Source: JBBDIM01 sp040880405
GTDB lineage: Bacteria; Planctomycetota; Planctomycetia; Pirellulales; Pirellulaceae
Assembly (NCBI GenBank): GCA_040880405.1
Contig: JBBDIM010000210.1
Coordinates: 1-58,761 of the forward strand
Direction of reading: 5' to 3'
DNA length: 58,761 nucleotides
The notes beneath the pieces are model-generated. The model was given only the letters and a program-made list of their open reading frames with translations. It was not told where the DNA came from and searched no databases. A program made the position numbers and the translations under genes. Positions 16,647 to 25,688 of this stretch are shown here, piece by piece (the stretch's first letter is position 1; each line of letters starts with the position of its first letter).

Positions 16647-17855
16647 ATGGCCAACGAGCAAATCCTTCATGTCAAGGATAGCTACTACTTCGAGGTACCG
16701 AAGTGGCTGTGGCGTGCCGACTATAGTTCGCATAGCGAATTCCCTGATGTGTGGGTTCGGCTCGATCCCGACTTCCAGCAGTGGGAAGCTAAGGAATTTC
16801 ATCGTGGTATGAAATTCGACCAGAAAATCCAAAACATGCCCTCGGAAGAGGAGTTTCTGGACAGCTTCTCCGCGTGGCAGCACGCCCCCGAGAATCATGG
16901 TCGCCCAGTAAAACGGTACGTCAGCTTCCTCCAGGATGAAAAGACGCCTGACGGGAAAGATGCCCACCCTTGGGTCGATTCCACCGCCTCGTCGCTGGTC
17001 CTATCAAGGATCAATACCACAGAGTATTCCCCCTTGACCAATGGGGAATGGTCGGCGGACAAGATTGCCGGTTACAACAATGCGCTCAGTGGGAAGATTT
17101 TGATCCCGCAACCCCTGGGAACCTTGCGGAACCTGTACCAGAAGGAATCCGGCTTCGCGATTTCGCGATTCATGGTGATCGAGATGTTTGTGGCCGTCAT
17201 CATGTTGGCGGTTTTCATCCTTTACGCCAGGAAAGTCAAAGGCGGGCAGCCAACACGCGGTCGGTTTTGGAACCTGATCGATGTGTTCGTGCTATTTATC
17301 CGCGATCAGGTCGTCCGCCCTAGCATCGGCCATGGCTCGGACAAATTCCTGCCCTTCCTGTTGACGATCTTCTTCTTCGTCCTGGGTTGCAACCTGTTTG
17401 GGATGCTTCCTTGGATGGGGTCTCCCACCGGCTCGATCGCGGTGACGATTACCCTCGCGATTGCGACTTTGGGTATCGGTTTGATCTATGGAGCATTGAA
17501 GTTCGGCCCCATCGGTGTTTGGTTGAATTTGATCCCCGGCATGGACGTGCCGCCGACGGTTGCGATCATCGTCAAGCCGATGTTGTTTGTCATTGAGATC
17601 ATGGGACTTTTCATCAAGCATACTGTGCTTGGCGTTCGTCTTCTGTTTAACATGCTGGTAGGGCACATTGTGCTCTTGGCGATCATGGAATTAGGGGTTC
17701 ACGCCCAGGGTGGCATCTGGTTTGTAGCTGCGCCAATCGCCCTGGTCGGCAGTATCCTGATCTCCATGTTAGAGTTGTTCGTTGCCTTCCTCCAGGCCTA
17801 CATCTTCGTGTTGCTCGCCTCGCTGTTTGTCGGAGCTTCAACACACCACCATTAA
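16647..17855 (+). CDS. atpB: F0F1 ATP synthase subunit a
   Basis: Subunit a forms the proton half-channels next to the c-ring. The conserved arginine is in VLGVRLLFNMLVGHIVL and the last helix carries FLQAYIFVLLASLF, both family hallmarks. At 402 residues it is much longer than the usual 240-280: about 170 polar residues come before the first membrane helix (FMVIEMFVAVIMLAVFILYA). This extension has no recognisable domain and would lie outside the cytoplasmic core. It begins two bases after the preceding gene, so translation is likely coupled. Confidence 0.95.
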   Translation: MANEQILHVKDSYYFEVPKWLWRADYSSHSEFPDVWVRLDPDFQQWEAKEFHRGMKFDQKIQNMPSEEEFLDSFSAWQHAPENHGRPVKRYVSFLQDEKTPDGKDAHPWVDSTASSLVLSRINTTEYSPLTNGEWSADKIAGYNNALSGKILIPQPLGTLRNLYQKESGFAISRFMVIEMFVAVIMLAVFILYARKVKGGQPTRGRFWNLIDVFVLFIRDQVVRPSIGHGSDKFLPFLLTIFFFVLGCNLFGMLPWMGSPTGSIAVTITLAIATLGIGLIYGALKFGPIGVWLNLIPGMDVPPTVAIIVKPMLFVIEIMGLFIKHTVLGVRLLFNMLVGHIVLLAIMELGVHAQGGIWFVAAPIALVGSILISMLELFVAFLQAYIFVLLASLFVGASTHHH

Positions 17856-17965
17856 ACTTAAATGTTGTCGGCCTGATAGGGTGACTCCCCTTCACGTCGC
17901 ATCGCTATTTTGTTCGTTTCGTGCTCACAATTTGCACTTCCGTATCGGTTGAGGAGAAGTATTCC

Positions 17966-18274
17966 GTGTTCAAGTTTGCGAAACTCAGTCTATTGAGCGT
18001 TGCCTCGCTCCTGTTGCTCGCCGCTCCCGTGTTGGCCCAAGATGGCCCTGGTGCCGGTGTACCATGGACGCTGATCAACCTGACCAACTACTTCGGTATT
18101 GGCTTGGTCGTAATTGGTGCGGCCTATGGCATCTCCAAGTTGGCGTCGAGCGCGTTGGAGAGCATGGCTCGTCAACCGGAAGTTGCTGGAAACATCCAGA
18201 CAGCCATGATTATCGCGGCGGCTCTGATCGAAGGTTTTACCTTCTTCGCGCTGCTGATTTGCTGGATCGGCTAG
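17966..18274 (+). CDS. atpE: F0F1 ATP synthase subunit c with N-terminal signal sequence
   Basis: Subunit c makes the rotating ring. GTG 17966 is used: GAGGAG lies 9 bases upstream, and the 102-residue product starts with a hydrophobic leader (KLSLLSVASLLLLAAPVLAQ) that looks like a signal peptide, giving a mature protein of about 77 residues, the normal size. The two ring helices follow: FGIGLVVIGAAYGISKL, the polar loop ARQPE at residues 68-72, and AMIIAAALIEGFTFFALLI with the ion-binding glutamate E89. The absence of the Na+-type Gln and Ser/Thr ligands suggests proton coupling, by inference. Confidence 0.93.
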   Translation: MFKFAKLSLLSVASLLLLAAPVLAQDGPGAGVPWTLINLTNYFGIGLVVIGAAYGISKLASSALESMARQPEVAGNIQTAMIIAAALIEGFTFFALLICWIG

Positions 18275-18375
18275 TTCGGAGCCGGACCCAGTTCCGCCCG
18301 CGCGATTGAACTCCGACTGGTGGTCCTTCAATCGTTAAGATCCAGTCGTGGTAGTTTTCCCCGAGGTTCCTTTCC

Positions 18376-19017
18376 ATGCATGTCCGTGGTCTGATGAAAA
18401 GTCGCAGGTTGTGGCTCTGCGTGATGGTATTGTCGTTGCTCATGACATCGGTTGGCCAATCGGCCGAAGATGGTCATGGGGATCCTAATAATCTCGCGCA
18501 CAACGATGCCACCGCGGAGATCGACGCGCCGCTAGAACTTAACGTCGATCTGGCGACCTTCACGCTGGCGGTCTTCCTGGGACTCGTTGGTGTTTTGGGC
18601 GCCTTCGCCTGGAAGCCAATCATGCATGGGTTGGCCGAGCGGGAAAAGTCGATGGATGGCAAGCTGGCCGAAGCGCAGCGCATGTTCGATGAAGCCGAAA
18701 CCAAGCTGAACGAGTACAACCGCCGGTTGAACGAGTCGCAGCAGGAAGTTCGGCAACTTCGGGAACAGGCAATGCTGGCCGCGGACGAGAAAGGCAAGCA
18801 GATGATCGCCGAGGCCCAGGCATCCGCCAAGGCCGAACGGGATCGTTCGCTGCGAGAGATCGAGGCCGCCAAGGTTGCCGCGATCAACGAGTTGTCGTCG
18901 ACTTCGGTTAACCTCGCGATCGACTTGGCAAGCAAGATTACCCGGAAGGAACTCCGGCCGGATGATCATGCCGCGTTGATTCGGGACGCGATTGAGCAAA
19001 TCCCGAGCAAGAACTAG
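18376..19017 (+). CDS. atpF: F0F1 ATP synthase subunit b
   Basis: The peripheral-stalk subunit, 213 residues. A signal-like N-terminus (LWLCVMVLSLLMTSVGQSAE) comes before an acidic stretch and the membrane helix FTLAVFLGLVGVLGAFAWKP, after which a long charged coiled coil runs from about residue 85 to 185 (AQRMFDEAETKLNEYNRRLN, IAEAQASAKAERDRSL). An N-terminal extension ahead of the membrane helix parallels the leader on subunit c. ATG 18394, six codons further on, is an alternative start. Confidence 0.93.
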   Translation: MHVRGLMKSRRLWLCVMVLSLLMTSVGQSAEDGHGDPNNLAHNDATAEIDAPLELNVDLATFTLAVFLGLVGVLGAFAWKPIMHGLAEREKSMDGKLAEAQRMFDEAETKLNEYNRRLNESQQEVRQLREQAMLAADEKGKQMIAEAQASAKAERDRSLREIEAAKVAAINELSSTSVNLAIDLASKITRKELRPDDHAALIRDAIEQIPSKN

Positions 19018-19122
19018 GCTGCAAGGACTACACGGCAAAAGCTAAGCTGGAGCCCGCGCCTCGCACCCTTTGTGTTCCTCGACTTTCGACCTGTTTTTGC
19101 TGGACTGGACAAAAAGAGCCTT

Positions 19123-19746
19123 ATGGTTGCCGACGCCACGCAAACTCCCGTATTCGACCTCAATCGACAAAAGATTGGCGCAACTTACGCCAAGGCCTTG
19201 TTGGAAGCGAGCGAATCCGCCGGAGCGGTCGACGAGGTGCTCGCGGAACTGGGTTCCCTAGTCCACGACCTGATCGCTAAACACCCCGGTTTGCGGGAAG
19301 CGTTCGCTTCTCGATTGGTGTCGCACGACGAACGAGCGGCGTTGCTCGACAAGGCTTTCGCGGGGAAGATGCACCCGACGCTGCTCAACTTCCTGAAGGT
19401 CATTTCGAGGCGGGATCGGCAAGACTGTTTGTTCGAAATCGAAGCGGCGGCGGTTCGCCTGCGAAACGAGCAATTGGGATTGGTCGCGGTTCTCGCCAAA
19501 TCGGCGGAGCCCTTGGCGGCTGATTCGATTGCGCGGATCACTGAGCGGTTGGAAGCCCAAATGGGTCAAAAGATCGTCCTGTCGACGAAGGTCGACCCCG
19601 AACTGATCGGCGGGTTGGTGCTTCAAATCAACGACACCGTGATCGACGGAAGCATCGCGAATCGGTTGCGTCAGCTCAAGCGAGAGACGATGGACACCGC
19701 CGCGAGGCAAGCTCGGGAAGCGATGTCGCGATTTACGAGTTCATAA
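19123..19746 (+). CDS. atpH: F0F1 ATP synthase subunit delta
   Basis: Connects the peripheral stalk to the F1 head. The 207-residue protein from ATG 19123 shows the family N-terminal helix bundle (KIGATYAKALLEASESAGAV, FLKVISRRDRQDCLFEI) and the C-terminal signature VDPELIGGLVLQINDTVIDG followed by SIANRLRQLKRE. An in-frame start at 19072 would add 17 residues without family similarity. It sits in its usual position between atpF and atpA. Confidence 0.93.
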   Translation: MVADATQTPVFDLNRQKIGATYAKALLEASESAGAVDEVLAELGSLVHDLIAKHPGLREAFASRLVSHDERAALLDKAFAGKMHPTLLNFLKVISRRDRQDCLFEIEAAAVRLRNEQLGLVAVLAKSAEPLAADSIARITERLEAQMGQKIVLSTKVDPELIGGLVLQINDTVIDGSIANRLRQLKRETMDTAARQAREAMSRFTSS

Positions 19747-19785
19747 CGAGACACGAAATAGACGCCGCATAACGGTGAAGGTTCC

Positions 19786-21315
19786 ATGAAGTTTAACGCG
19801 GACGAAATTGCTTCGGTACTCCAAAAGGAAATCGCGAATTTCGACACCCAAGTCGATGTCCGCGAGGTCGGCCACGTGCTGGAAGTGGGTGACGGGATCG
19901 CTCGGGTCTATGGCCTTTCGGGGATCATGGCGGGTGAGATGGTCGAGTTCCCCAACGGCGTGATCGGGCTGGCCTTTAACCTGGAAGAAAACAGCGTCGG
20001 GGTGATCATCCTGGGGGACTACCTCAAGCTGAAAGAGGGTGACGAAGTCCGCGCGATGGGGACCCTGCTTTCGGTTCCGGTCGGCGAAGCGGTTTTGGGC
20101 CGTGTGGTCGATCCGCTAGGCAATCCATTGGATGGCCTCGGCCCGATCGACACGACCGAGACCCGTCCGGTTGAGTTTCTCGCCCCCGGCGTCTCCGAGC
20201 GTCAACCGGTGCATGAGCCGATGCAAACTGGGATCAAGGCGGTCGACGCCATGACCCCAATCGGACGCGGCCAACGCGAGCTCATCATTGGCGACCGCAA
20301 GACCGGCAAGACGGCTGTCGCGATCGACGCCATTTTGAATCAAAAAGATACCGGCGTGAAATGCTTTTACGTCGCGGTGGGTCAGAAAGACTCGTCGGTC
20401 GCCGGTGTGGTTGAAATCCTCCGCAAATACGGGGCGATGGATTACACCACGGTGATTGTGTCCGGAGCGAGTACCCCTGCTCCGCTGCAATATGTCGCTC
20501 CCTACTCCGGCACCGCGATGGCGGAGTATTTCATGTTCAACGGCCAACACGCCTTGATCGTGTACGACGATCTTTCCAAGCAGGCCACCGCGTACCGCGA
20601 ATTGTCGCTGTTGATGCGGCGTCCACCGGGACGCGAAGCCTACCCTGGCGACGTGTTTTATTGCCACAGCCGCCTGTTGGAGCGTTCGGCCAAGGTTAGT
20701 GACGCCCTGGGTGGCGGCTCGCTCACCTCGCTGCCGATCATCGAGACCCTGGAAGGTGAGGTTTCCGCCTACATTCCGACCAACGTGATTTCGATTACCG
20801 ACGGGCAGATTTACCTCCAGCCCGACTTGTTCTTCGCCGGTCAACGCCCGGCGATGAACGCCGGTATTTCCGTCTCACGGGTCGGTGGTGCCGCTCAGAT
20901 CAAGGCGATGAAGAAGGTTTCCGGCGGTTTACGTCTCGACCTGGCATCCTTCCGCGAGTTGGAAGCGTTCGCTCAGTTGGGTACGGAATTGGACGACGCG
21001 ACGCAGCTTCGCCTGGACCGTGGCTATCGTCTGGTCGAATTGCTCAAGCAAGGGCAGTTCAAGCCGATGACCGTCGACCAGCAGGTGCTTAGTATTTACG
21101 CGGGCACCACGGGGCACCTCGATAATGTCCCGGTCGTCGACGTGCTTCGCTGGGAATCGGAGTACCTGCAGTTCGTCGAAGAGAAGCATCCGACCATCGC
21201 TCAAAAGCTGTTGGAAACGAAAGACCTGACCGACGAAATTCGCTCGATGATGGAAACGGCGATCGAGCAGTTCCAGGCGATTTTCGTTCCGACACCTGAA
21301 AAAGCAGCTTTGTAA
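19786..21315 (+). CDS. atpA: F0F1 ATP synthase subunit alpha
   Basis: Noncatalytic nucleotide-binding subunit of the F1 head, 509 residues, the normal length. The P-loop GDRKTGKT is at residues 169-176; the N-terminal beta barrel (VGHVLEVGDGIARVYGLSG) and the signature PYSGTAMAEYFMFNG and SLLMRRPPGREAYPGDVFY are typical. It starts 39 bases after atpH. Confidence 0.98.
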   Translation: MKFNADEIASVLQKEIANFDTQVDVREVGHVLEVGDGIARVYGLSGIMAGEMVEFPNGVIGLAFNLEENSVGVIILGDYLKLKEGDEVRAMGTLLSVPVGEAVLGRVVDPLGNPLDGLGPIDTTETRPVEFLAPGVSERQPVHEPMQTGIKAVDAMTPIGRGQRELIIGDRKTGKTAVAIDAILNQKDTGVKCFYVAVGQKDSSVAGVVEILRKYGAMDYTTVIVSGASTPAPLQYVAPYSGTAMAEYFMFNGQHALIVYDDLSKQATAYRELSLLMRRPPGREAYPGDVFYCHSRLLERSAKVSDALGGGSLTSLPIIETLEGEVSAYIPTNVISITDGQIYLQPDLFFAGQRPAMNAGISVSRVGGAAQIKAMKKVSGGLRLDLASFRELEAFAQLGTELDDATQLRLDRGYRLVELLKQGQFKPMTVDQQVLSIYAGTTGHLDNVPVVDVLRWESEYLQFVEEKHPTIAQKLLETKDLTDEIRSMMETAIEQFQAIFVPTPEKAAL

Positions 21316-21384
21316 TTCAGCGCAACCTTATAGTCAGCCTCCCCACCCGCGCGTCGCGAGGCGTTTCGGTAGAAGCAAGAGCCC

Positions 21385-22323
<939 letters not shown>

Positions 22324-22447
22324 CGCGTCGAGCAAGTAACGCAGCTCTACATGAACTCTACCGTGGTGATTGCCCGCTCCCTGGCATTTCCCACACGGCC
22401 CCGTTTCACCCCAAAGTTCGAAGAAGTCCTAGCCGAGAATAATAAGC

Positions 22448-23905
22448 ATGGTGACCGCGAGCGACATTAGCAAACGTACCGGAAAAATCACCCAGGTGAT
22501 CGGATCGACCTTTGATGCGGAGTTCGCGGAGTCGCAACTGCCGACGATCTACAATGCCGTCAAGATCGAGGGTGAATACAAGGGCGTCAAGGTCAACCTG
22601 ACCGGTGAAGTCCAACAGCACTTAGGCGGCAACCGTGTCCGCTGCGTGGCCCTGGGTAGCACCGAAGGGCTGATCCGAGGGCAGGACTGCGTCGACCTGG
22701 GACGGCCGATCACCGTGCCGGTGGGTAAGGCGACGCTGGGCCGCGTGTTCAACGTGATTGGAGAATCGATCGATGGTCGTGGTCCTGTCGAGGCAGAGGA
22801 TCACTACCCGATCCACCGCGAACCACCCCACGTCTCGGAGCTATCGACCAGCACAGACATCTTCGAAACCGGGATCAAGGTGGTCGACCTCCTCACGCCG
22901 TTTGTGCGGGGTGGTAAGGCGGGTCTGTTCGGTGGTGCCGGTCTCGGGAAGACCGTTATCTTGACCGAGCTGATCGCGCGAATTGCGAGTGCCCATGGTG
23001 GTTACTCCGTGTTCGCCGGCGTCGGCGAGCGAACGCGTGAAGGAACCGACCTCTGGCTCGAAATGCAGGACACCAAAATCGGTGATACCGGCCGGAGCGT
23101 GATCGAGCAAACCTGCATGGTGTTCGGCCAGATGAACGAGCCGCCGGGTGCCCGACTCCGGGTCGCCCTTTCGGCCCTCACCATGGCGGAATTCTTCCGC
23201 GATTCGACCGGTGCCGACACCCTGCTGTTTATCGACAACATTTTCCGCTTCTCACAAGCCGGTTCCGAGGTGTCCGCACTTTTGGGCCGAATGCCATCTG
23301 CGGTGGGTTATCAGCCAACCCTCGCCACCGAAATGGGTGCCTTGCAGGAACGGATCGCTTCGACCAACAAGGGGGCGATCACGTCGGTTCAAGCGGTGTA
23401 TGTGCCGGCGGACGATCCGACCGACCCTGCTCCGGCCACCGCGTTTAGCCAATTGGACGCGTTTATCTATCTGGAACGGTCGATTTCAGAAAAGGGGATT
23501 TACCCGGCGGTCGATCCGCTGGCCTCCTCCAGCCGAATTTTGGATCCGCAGTTTGTGGGAGATCGGCACTACGCCATCGCTCGCCGCGTGCAAGGGATTT
23601 TGCAGCGGTACCGAGAATTGCAGGACATCATCGCGATTCTAGGTGTCGACGAATTGAGCGAAGACGACAAGATGGTCGTCCACCGTGCTCGCCGGATCGA
23701 GCGGTTCCTCTCGCAACCGTTTTTGGTGGCGGAAGTCTTCACCGGCAAGCCGGGCGAAATCACCCCGCTCGAAGAGACGATCCGCAGCTTCGAAGAGCTG
23801 TGCGATGGCAAGTGGGACCACCTGCCGGAAGCGGCCTTCATGTATGTCGGTGTGATTGAACAGGCCGAGGAACAGGCCAAGAAAATGGCCCGGGAGAAGC
23901 GTTAA
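22448..23905 (+). CDS. atpD: F0F1 ATP synthase subunit beta
   Basis: Catalytic subunit of F1, 485 residues. The P-loop GGAGLGKT is at residues 162-169, the catalytic glutamate region is GVGERTREGTDLWLEM, and the Walker B strand with following motif is TLLFIDNIFRFSQAGSEVSA. The DELSEED-type lever is ILGVDELSEDDKMVVHRARR. The gap to atpG is 124 bases, the longest in the F1 part of the operon. Confidence 0.98.
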   Translation: MVTASDISKRTGKITQVIGSTFDAEFAESQLPTIYNAVKIEGEYKGVKVNLTGEVQQHLGGNRVRCVALGSTEGLIRGQDCVDLGRPITVPVGKATLGRVFNVIGESIDGRGPVEAEDHYPIHREPPHVSELSTSTDIFETGIKVVDLLTPFVRGGKAGLFGGAGLGKTVILTELIARIASAHGGYSVFAGVGERTREGTDLWLEMQDTKIGDTGRSVIEQTCMVFGQMNEPPGARLRVALSALTMAEFFRDSTGADTLLFIDNIFRFSQAGSEVSALLGRMPSAVGYQPTLATEMGALQERIASTNKGAITSVQAVYVPADDPTDPAPATAFSQLDAFIYLERSISEKGIYPAVDPLASSSRILDPQFVGDRHYAIARRVQGILQRYRELQDIIAILGVDELSEDDKMVVHRARRIERFLSQPFLVAEVFTGKPGEITPLEETIRSFEELCDGKWDHLPEAAFMYVGVIEQAEEQAKKMAREKR

Positions 23906-23907
23906 TC

Positions 23908-24306
23908 GTGCCCAGCATCAAATGCATCGTCGTTACGCCGGAGAAAACGGTCCTCGAGACGACCGCCAGCTTTGTCGTCGTTCCTTTGTTCGACGGCGAG
24001 TTGGGGATTTCGGTGAATCATGCCCCCATGATCGGTCGGCTCGGTTACGGCGAGCTCCGGATCGAAAACGACGGACAAATCGCGCGCTTCTATGTCGATG
24101 GCGGGTTCGTCCAGGTGGCCGATAACGAAGTGACCCTGCTCACCGGCAAGGCGATTCCGGCCCACGCGGTCGATCTGGCCCAGGCCCAGCAAAAGCTCGA
24201 GGAAGCGATTGCCAAGCCCAGCACGACCGACGAAATGGATGCCGTTCGTAACCGTCTGCTCCAGCAGGCCAGAGCCCAAGTCCACGTCGCCCAAAAGGCC
24301 CGCTAG
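23908..24306 (+). CDS. atpC: F0F1 ATP synthase subunit epsilon
   Basis: Rotor-stalk and regulatory subunit, 132 residues. GTG 23908 follows the atpD stop by two bases and has GGGAGAAG about 9 bases upstream. The N-terminal beta sandwich is seen in CIVVTPEKTVLETTASFVVV, FDGELGISVNHAPMIGRLG and FYVDGGFVQVADNEVTLLTG. The C-terminal helical part (ARAQVHVAQKAR) is present. It is the last gene of the operon. Confidence 0.95.
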   Translation: MPSIKCIVVTPEKTVLETTASFVVVPLFDGELGISVNHAPMIGRLGYGELRIENDGQIARFYVDGGFVQVADNEVTLLTGKAIPAHAVDLAQAQQKLEEAIAKPSTTDEMDAVRNRLLQQARAQVHVAQKAR

Positions 24307-24315
24307 CAGCTAGTA

Positions 24316-24641
24316 GTCCATCCAATCAGAGTTTGAGCGTGGTGGTGTAGTTGCTGGGTGCCATGCCCACGCCCTCCAACGTGGGCATGAGAAGTGTGAG
24401 TTGGTCCAGTCTCCTCAGCGAAGTCCAGACGCCGGTTCGGGTTTCACTTGCGGCTTAATTAGTGAGTGGAAACTCTACCAATACAGTCAACTGGCCGTGG
24501 GCTGGCGGTCGGCTGTTTTGGTCGTGGTTAATTGAGTTGCCGGTGGAAAATCTACCAGCCAAAACATGCCCACGTTGGAGGGCGTGGGCATGGCACCCGA
24601 TGGCCTCTCCGGTTAGTGGGACCAGTAAACTCTTGCTGGAC
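24316..24641. repeat. Family A inverted-repeat element, copy 3 (perfect 34-base ends)
   Basis: Inner inverted repeats at 24356-24389 and 24565-24598 match at all 34 bases; each end is itself a hairpin (CATGCCCACG, 8-base loop, CGTGGGCATG). An outer, imperfect inverted pair, GTCCATCCAATCAGAGTTT at 24316 and the complement of GTCCAGCAAGAGTTTAC at 24625-24641, probably marks the true element edge. Internal blocks shared with copy 1 are AGAAGTG.GAG and GACGCCGGTTCGGGTT. No coding frame of note and no clear target-site duplication. It lies just after atpC and may end the operon transcript in a stable structure. Confidence 0.85.
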
Positions 24642-24848
24642 GGCCCTCTAGCCAATCATCGGCGCTCGCTTATCGGCCCTGCGTGGCATTCACTAATTTG
24701 CCAAGCTCACCCGACCCGCGCCAAGGTTGTGGATTTCCGGCAAATCGGGGCTCCCCCTCCGTTTATGAGTGACGCTGGCTGGCGCTAAGGCCGATTCCTT
24801 AAAATAATTGTGGATCGTTGTCCGCAATCGACTTTAAGGACCGCACCC

Positions 24849-25379
24849 ATGGCCAACACCCTAGAGACCGCACCGATCATCGCCGCCGGTGTATCGCCCC
24901 CTGTTTTCGCTCAAGACGTGGCTCAACTGACGATCACCCAAGGCAAAACCGCCTGGCCCCATCGTCCGATGCGTCAGCGGGTGTTTACCATTGGCAGAGG
25001 TCCCGAGTGCGACTTGGTACTGGGCGATCCTCAGTTTCCTGAGATCCACTGCTACCTTTGGTTCCGCGATGGAGAGCTCAGGCTCCGGGCTCTCACCGAT
25101 CAACCGCTGCTGACCGTCAACGGCGAAGCGGTTGAGGTGGTCACGCTCAACTCGGGCGATCGCATCCGGACCGGGCCCTACCAATGGGTCGTGGAGATCG
25201 CGGAGGGTTCGCCGGGAGACGATCGCCGACCCAGTCGGCGCGATAACGAACGATTCAATGGCTATTGGCCCGACCACGATCAGGCGATCGAGACCGCGCG
25301 TGAATTACTGGTCGAGATTCAGGCCGAATTGGCCCAACAGCGGACGGCGGAAACCAGACGAGACGCGTCGGCCGCTTAA
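24849..25379 (+). CDS. FHA domain protein
   Basis: A 176-residue cytoplasmic protein from ATG 24849 (14th residue of a longer open frame; AAGGA is upstream). The forkhead-associated domain occupies roughly residues 45-120: RVFTIGRGPECDLVLGD, FPEIHCYLWFRDGELRLRAL, LTVNGEAVEVVTLNSGDRIR. FHA domains bind phosphothreonine peptides, so a link to Ser/Thr kinases is expected, but none is encoded nearby. The canonical S-x-x-H pattern is represented by PEIHCYL. The C-terminus is a charged helix. Confidence 0.85.
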   Translation: MANTLETAPIIAAGVSPPVFAQDVAQLTITQGKTAWPHRPMRQRVFTIGRGPECDLVLGDPQFPEIHCYLWFRDGELRLRALTDQPLLTVNGEAVEVVTLNSGDRIRTGPYQWVVEIAEGSPGDDRRPSRRDNERFNGYWPDHDQAIETARELLVEIQAELAQQRTAETRRDASAA

Positions 25380-25443
25380 AACCAGCGAAGACTCGAGTGA
25401 ATTTGTTGCCCATTCAGGGCGGGGAACGCGTAAGGCGAAGCCG

Positions 25444-25659
25444 ATGAACTTTCCGAACCCATCCTGGGACGACTCACCGATCATGACGATCAACCAGGTC
25501 CCGGTCCCGACCAGCTTCGCCCCGAGGCGTTCCGCGCGGCACCCAGGCGGGGCGGAACGCGTGGTGGTGATTTCGGCCCGAGCCGATCTGCTCCGCATGG
25601 AGCTGAAGCAGCTTTACGCCCAAGTACGGCGCGAAGCCCGACCGCGCGGTGATCGATAG
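25444..25659 (+). CDS. Small hypothetical protein
   Basis: A possible 71-residue protein (MNFPNPSWDDSPIMTINQVP...) between the FHA gene and the large membrane protein, same strand. A purine-rich stretch (AAGGCGAAG) lies 4-12 bases upstream. The C-terminal part, VVVISARADLLRMELKQLYA, looks like a genuine helix. I recognise no family; it may be a small accessory protein of the FHA gene or chance coding. Confidence 0.4.
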   Translation: MNFPNPSWDDSPIMTINQVPVPTSFAPRRSARHPGGAERVVVISARADLLRMELKQLYAQVRREARPRGDR

Positions 25660-25688
25660 CCTCGCCAAACGGCACTCGCTGAACTAGC

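Noticed and set aside
24316..24641. Insertion sequence with transposase
   Set aside because: The interior is about 175 bases with no coding frame; only a nonautonomous element is possible, and no target-site duplication was seen.
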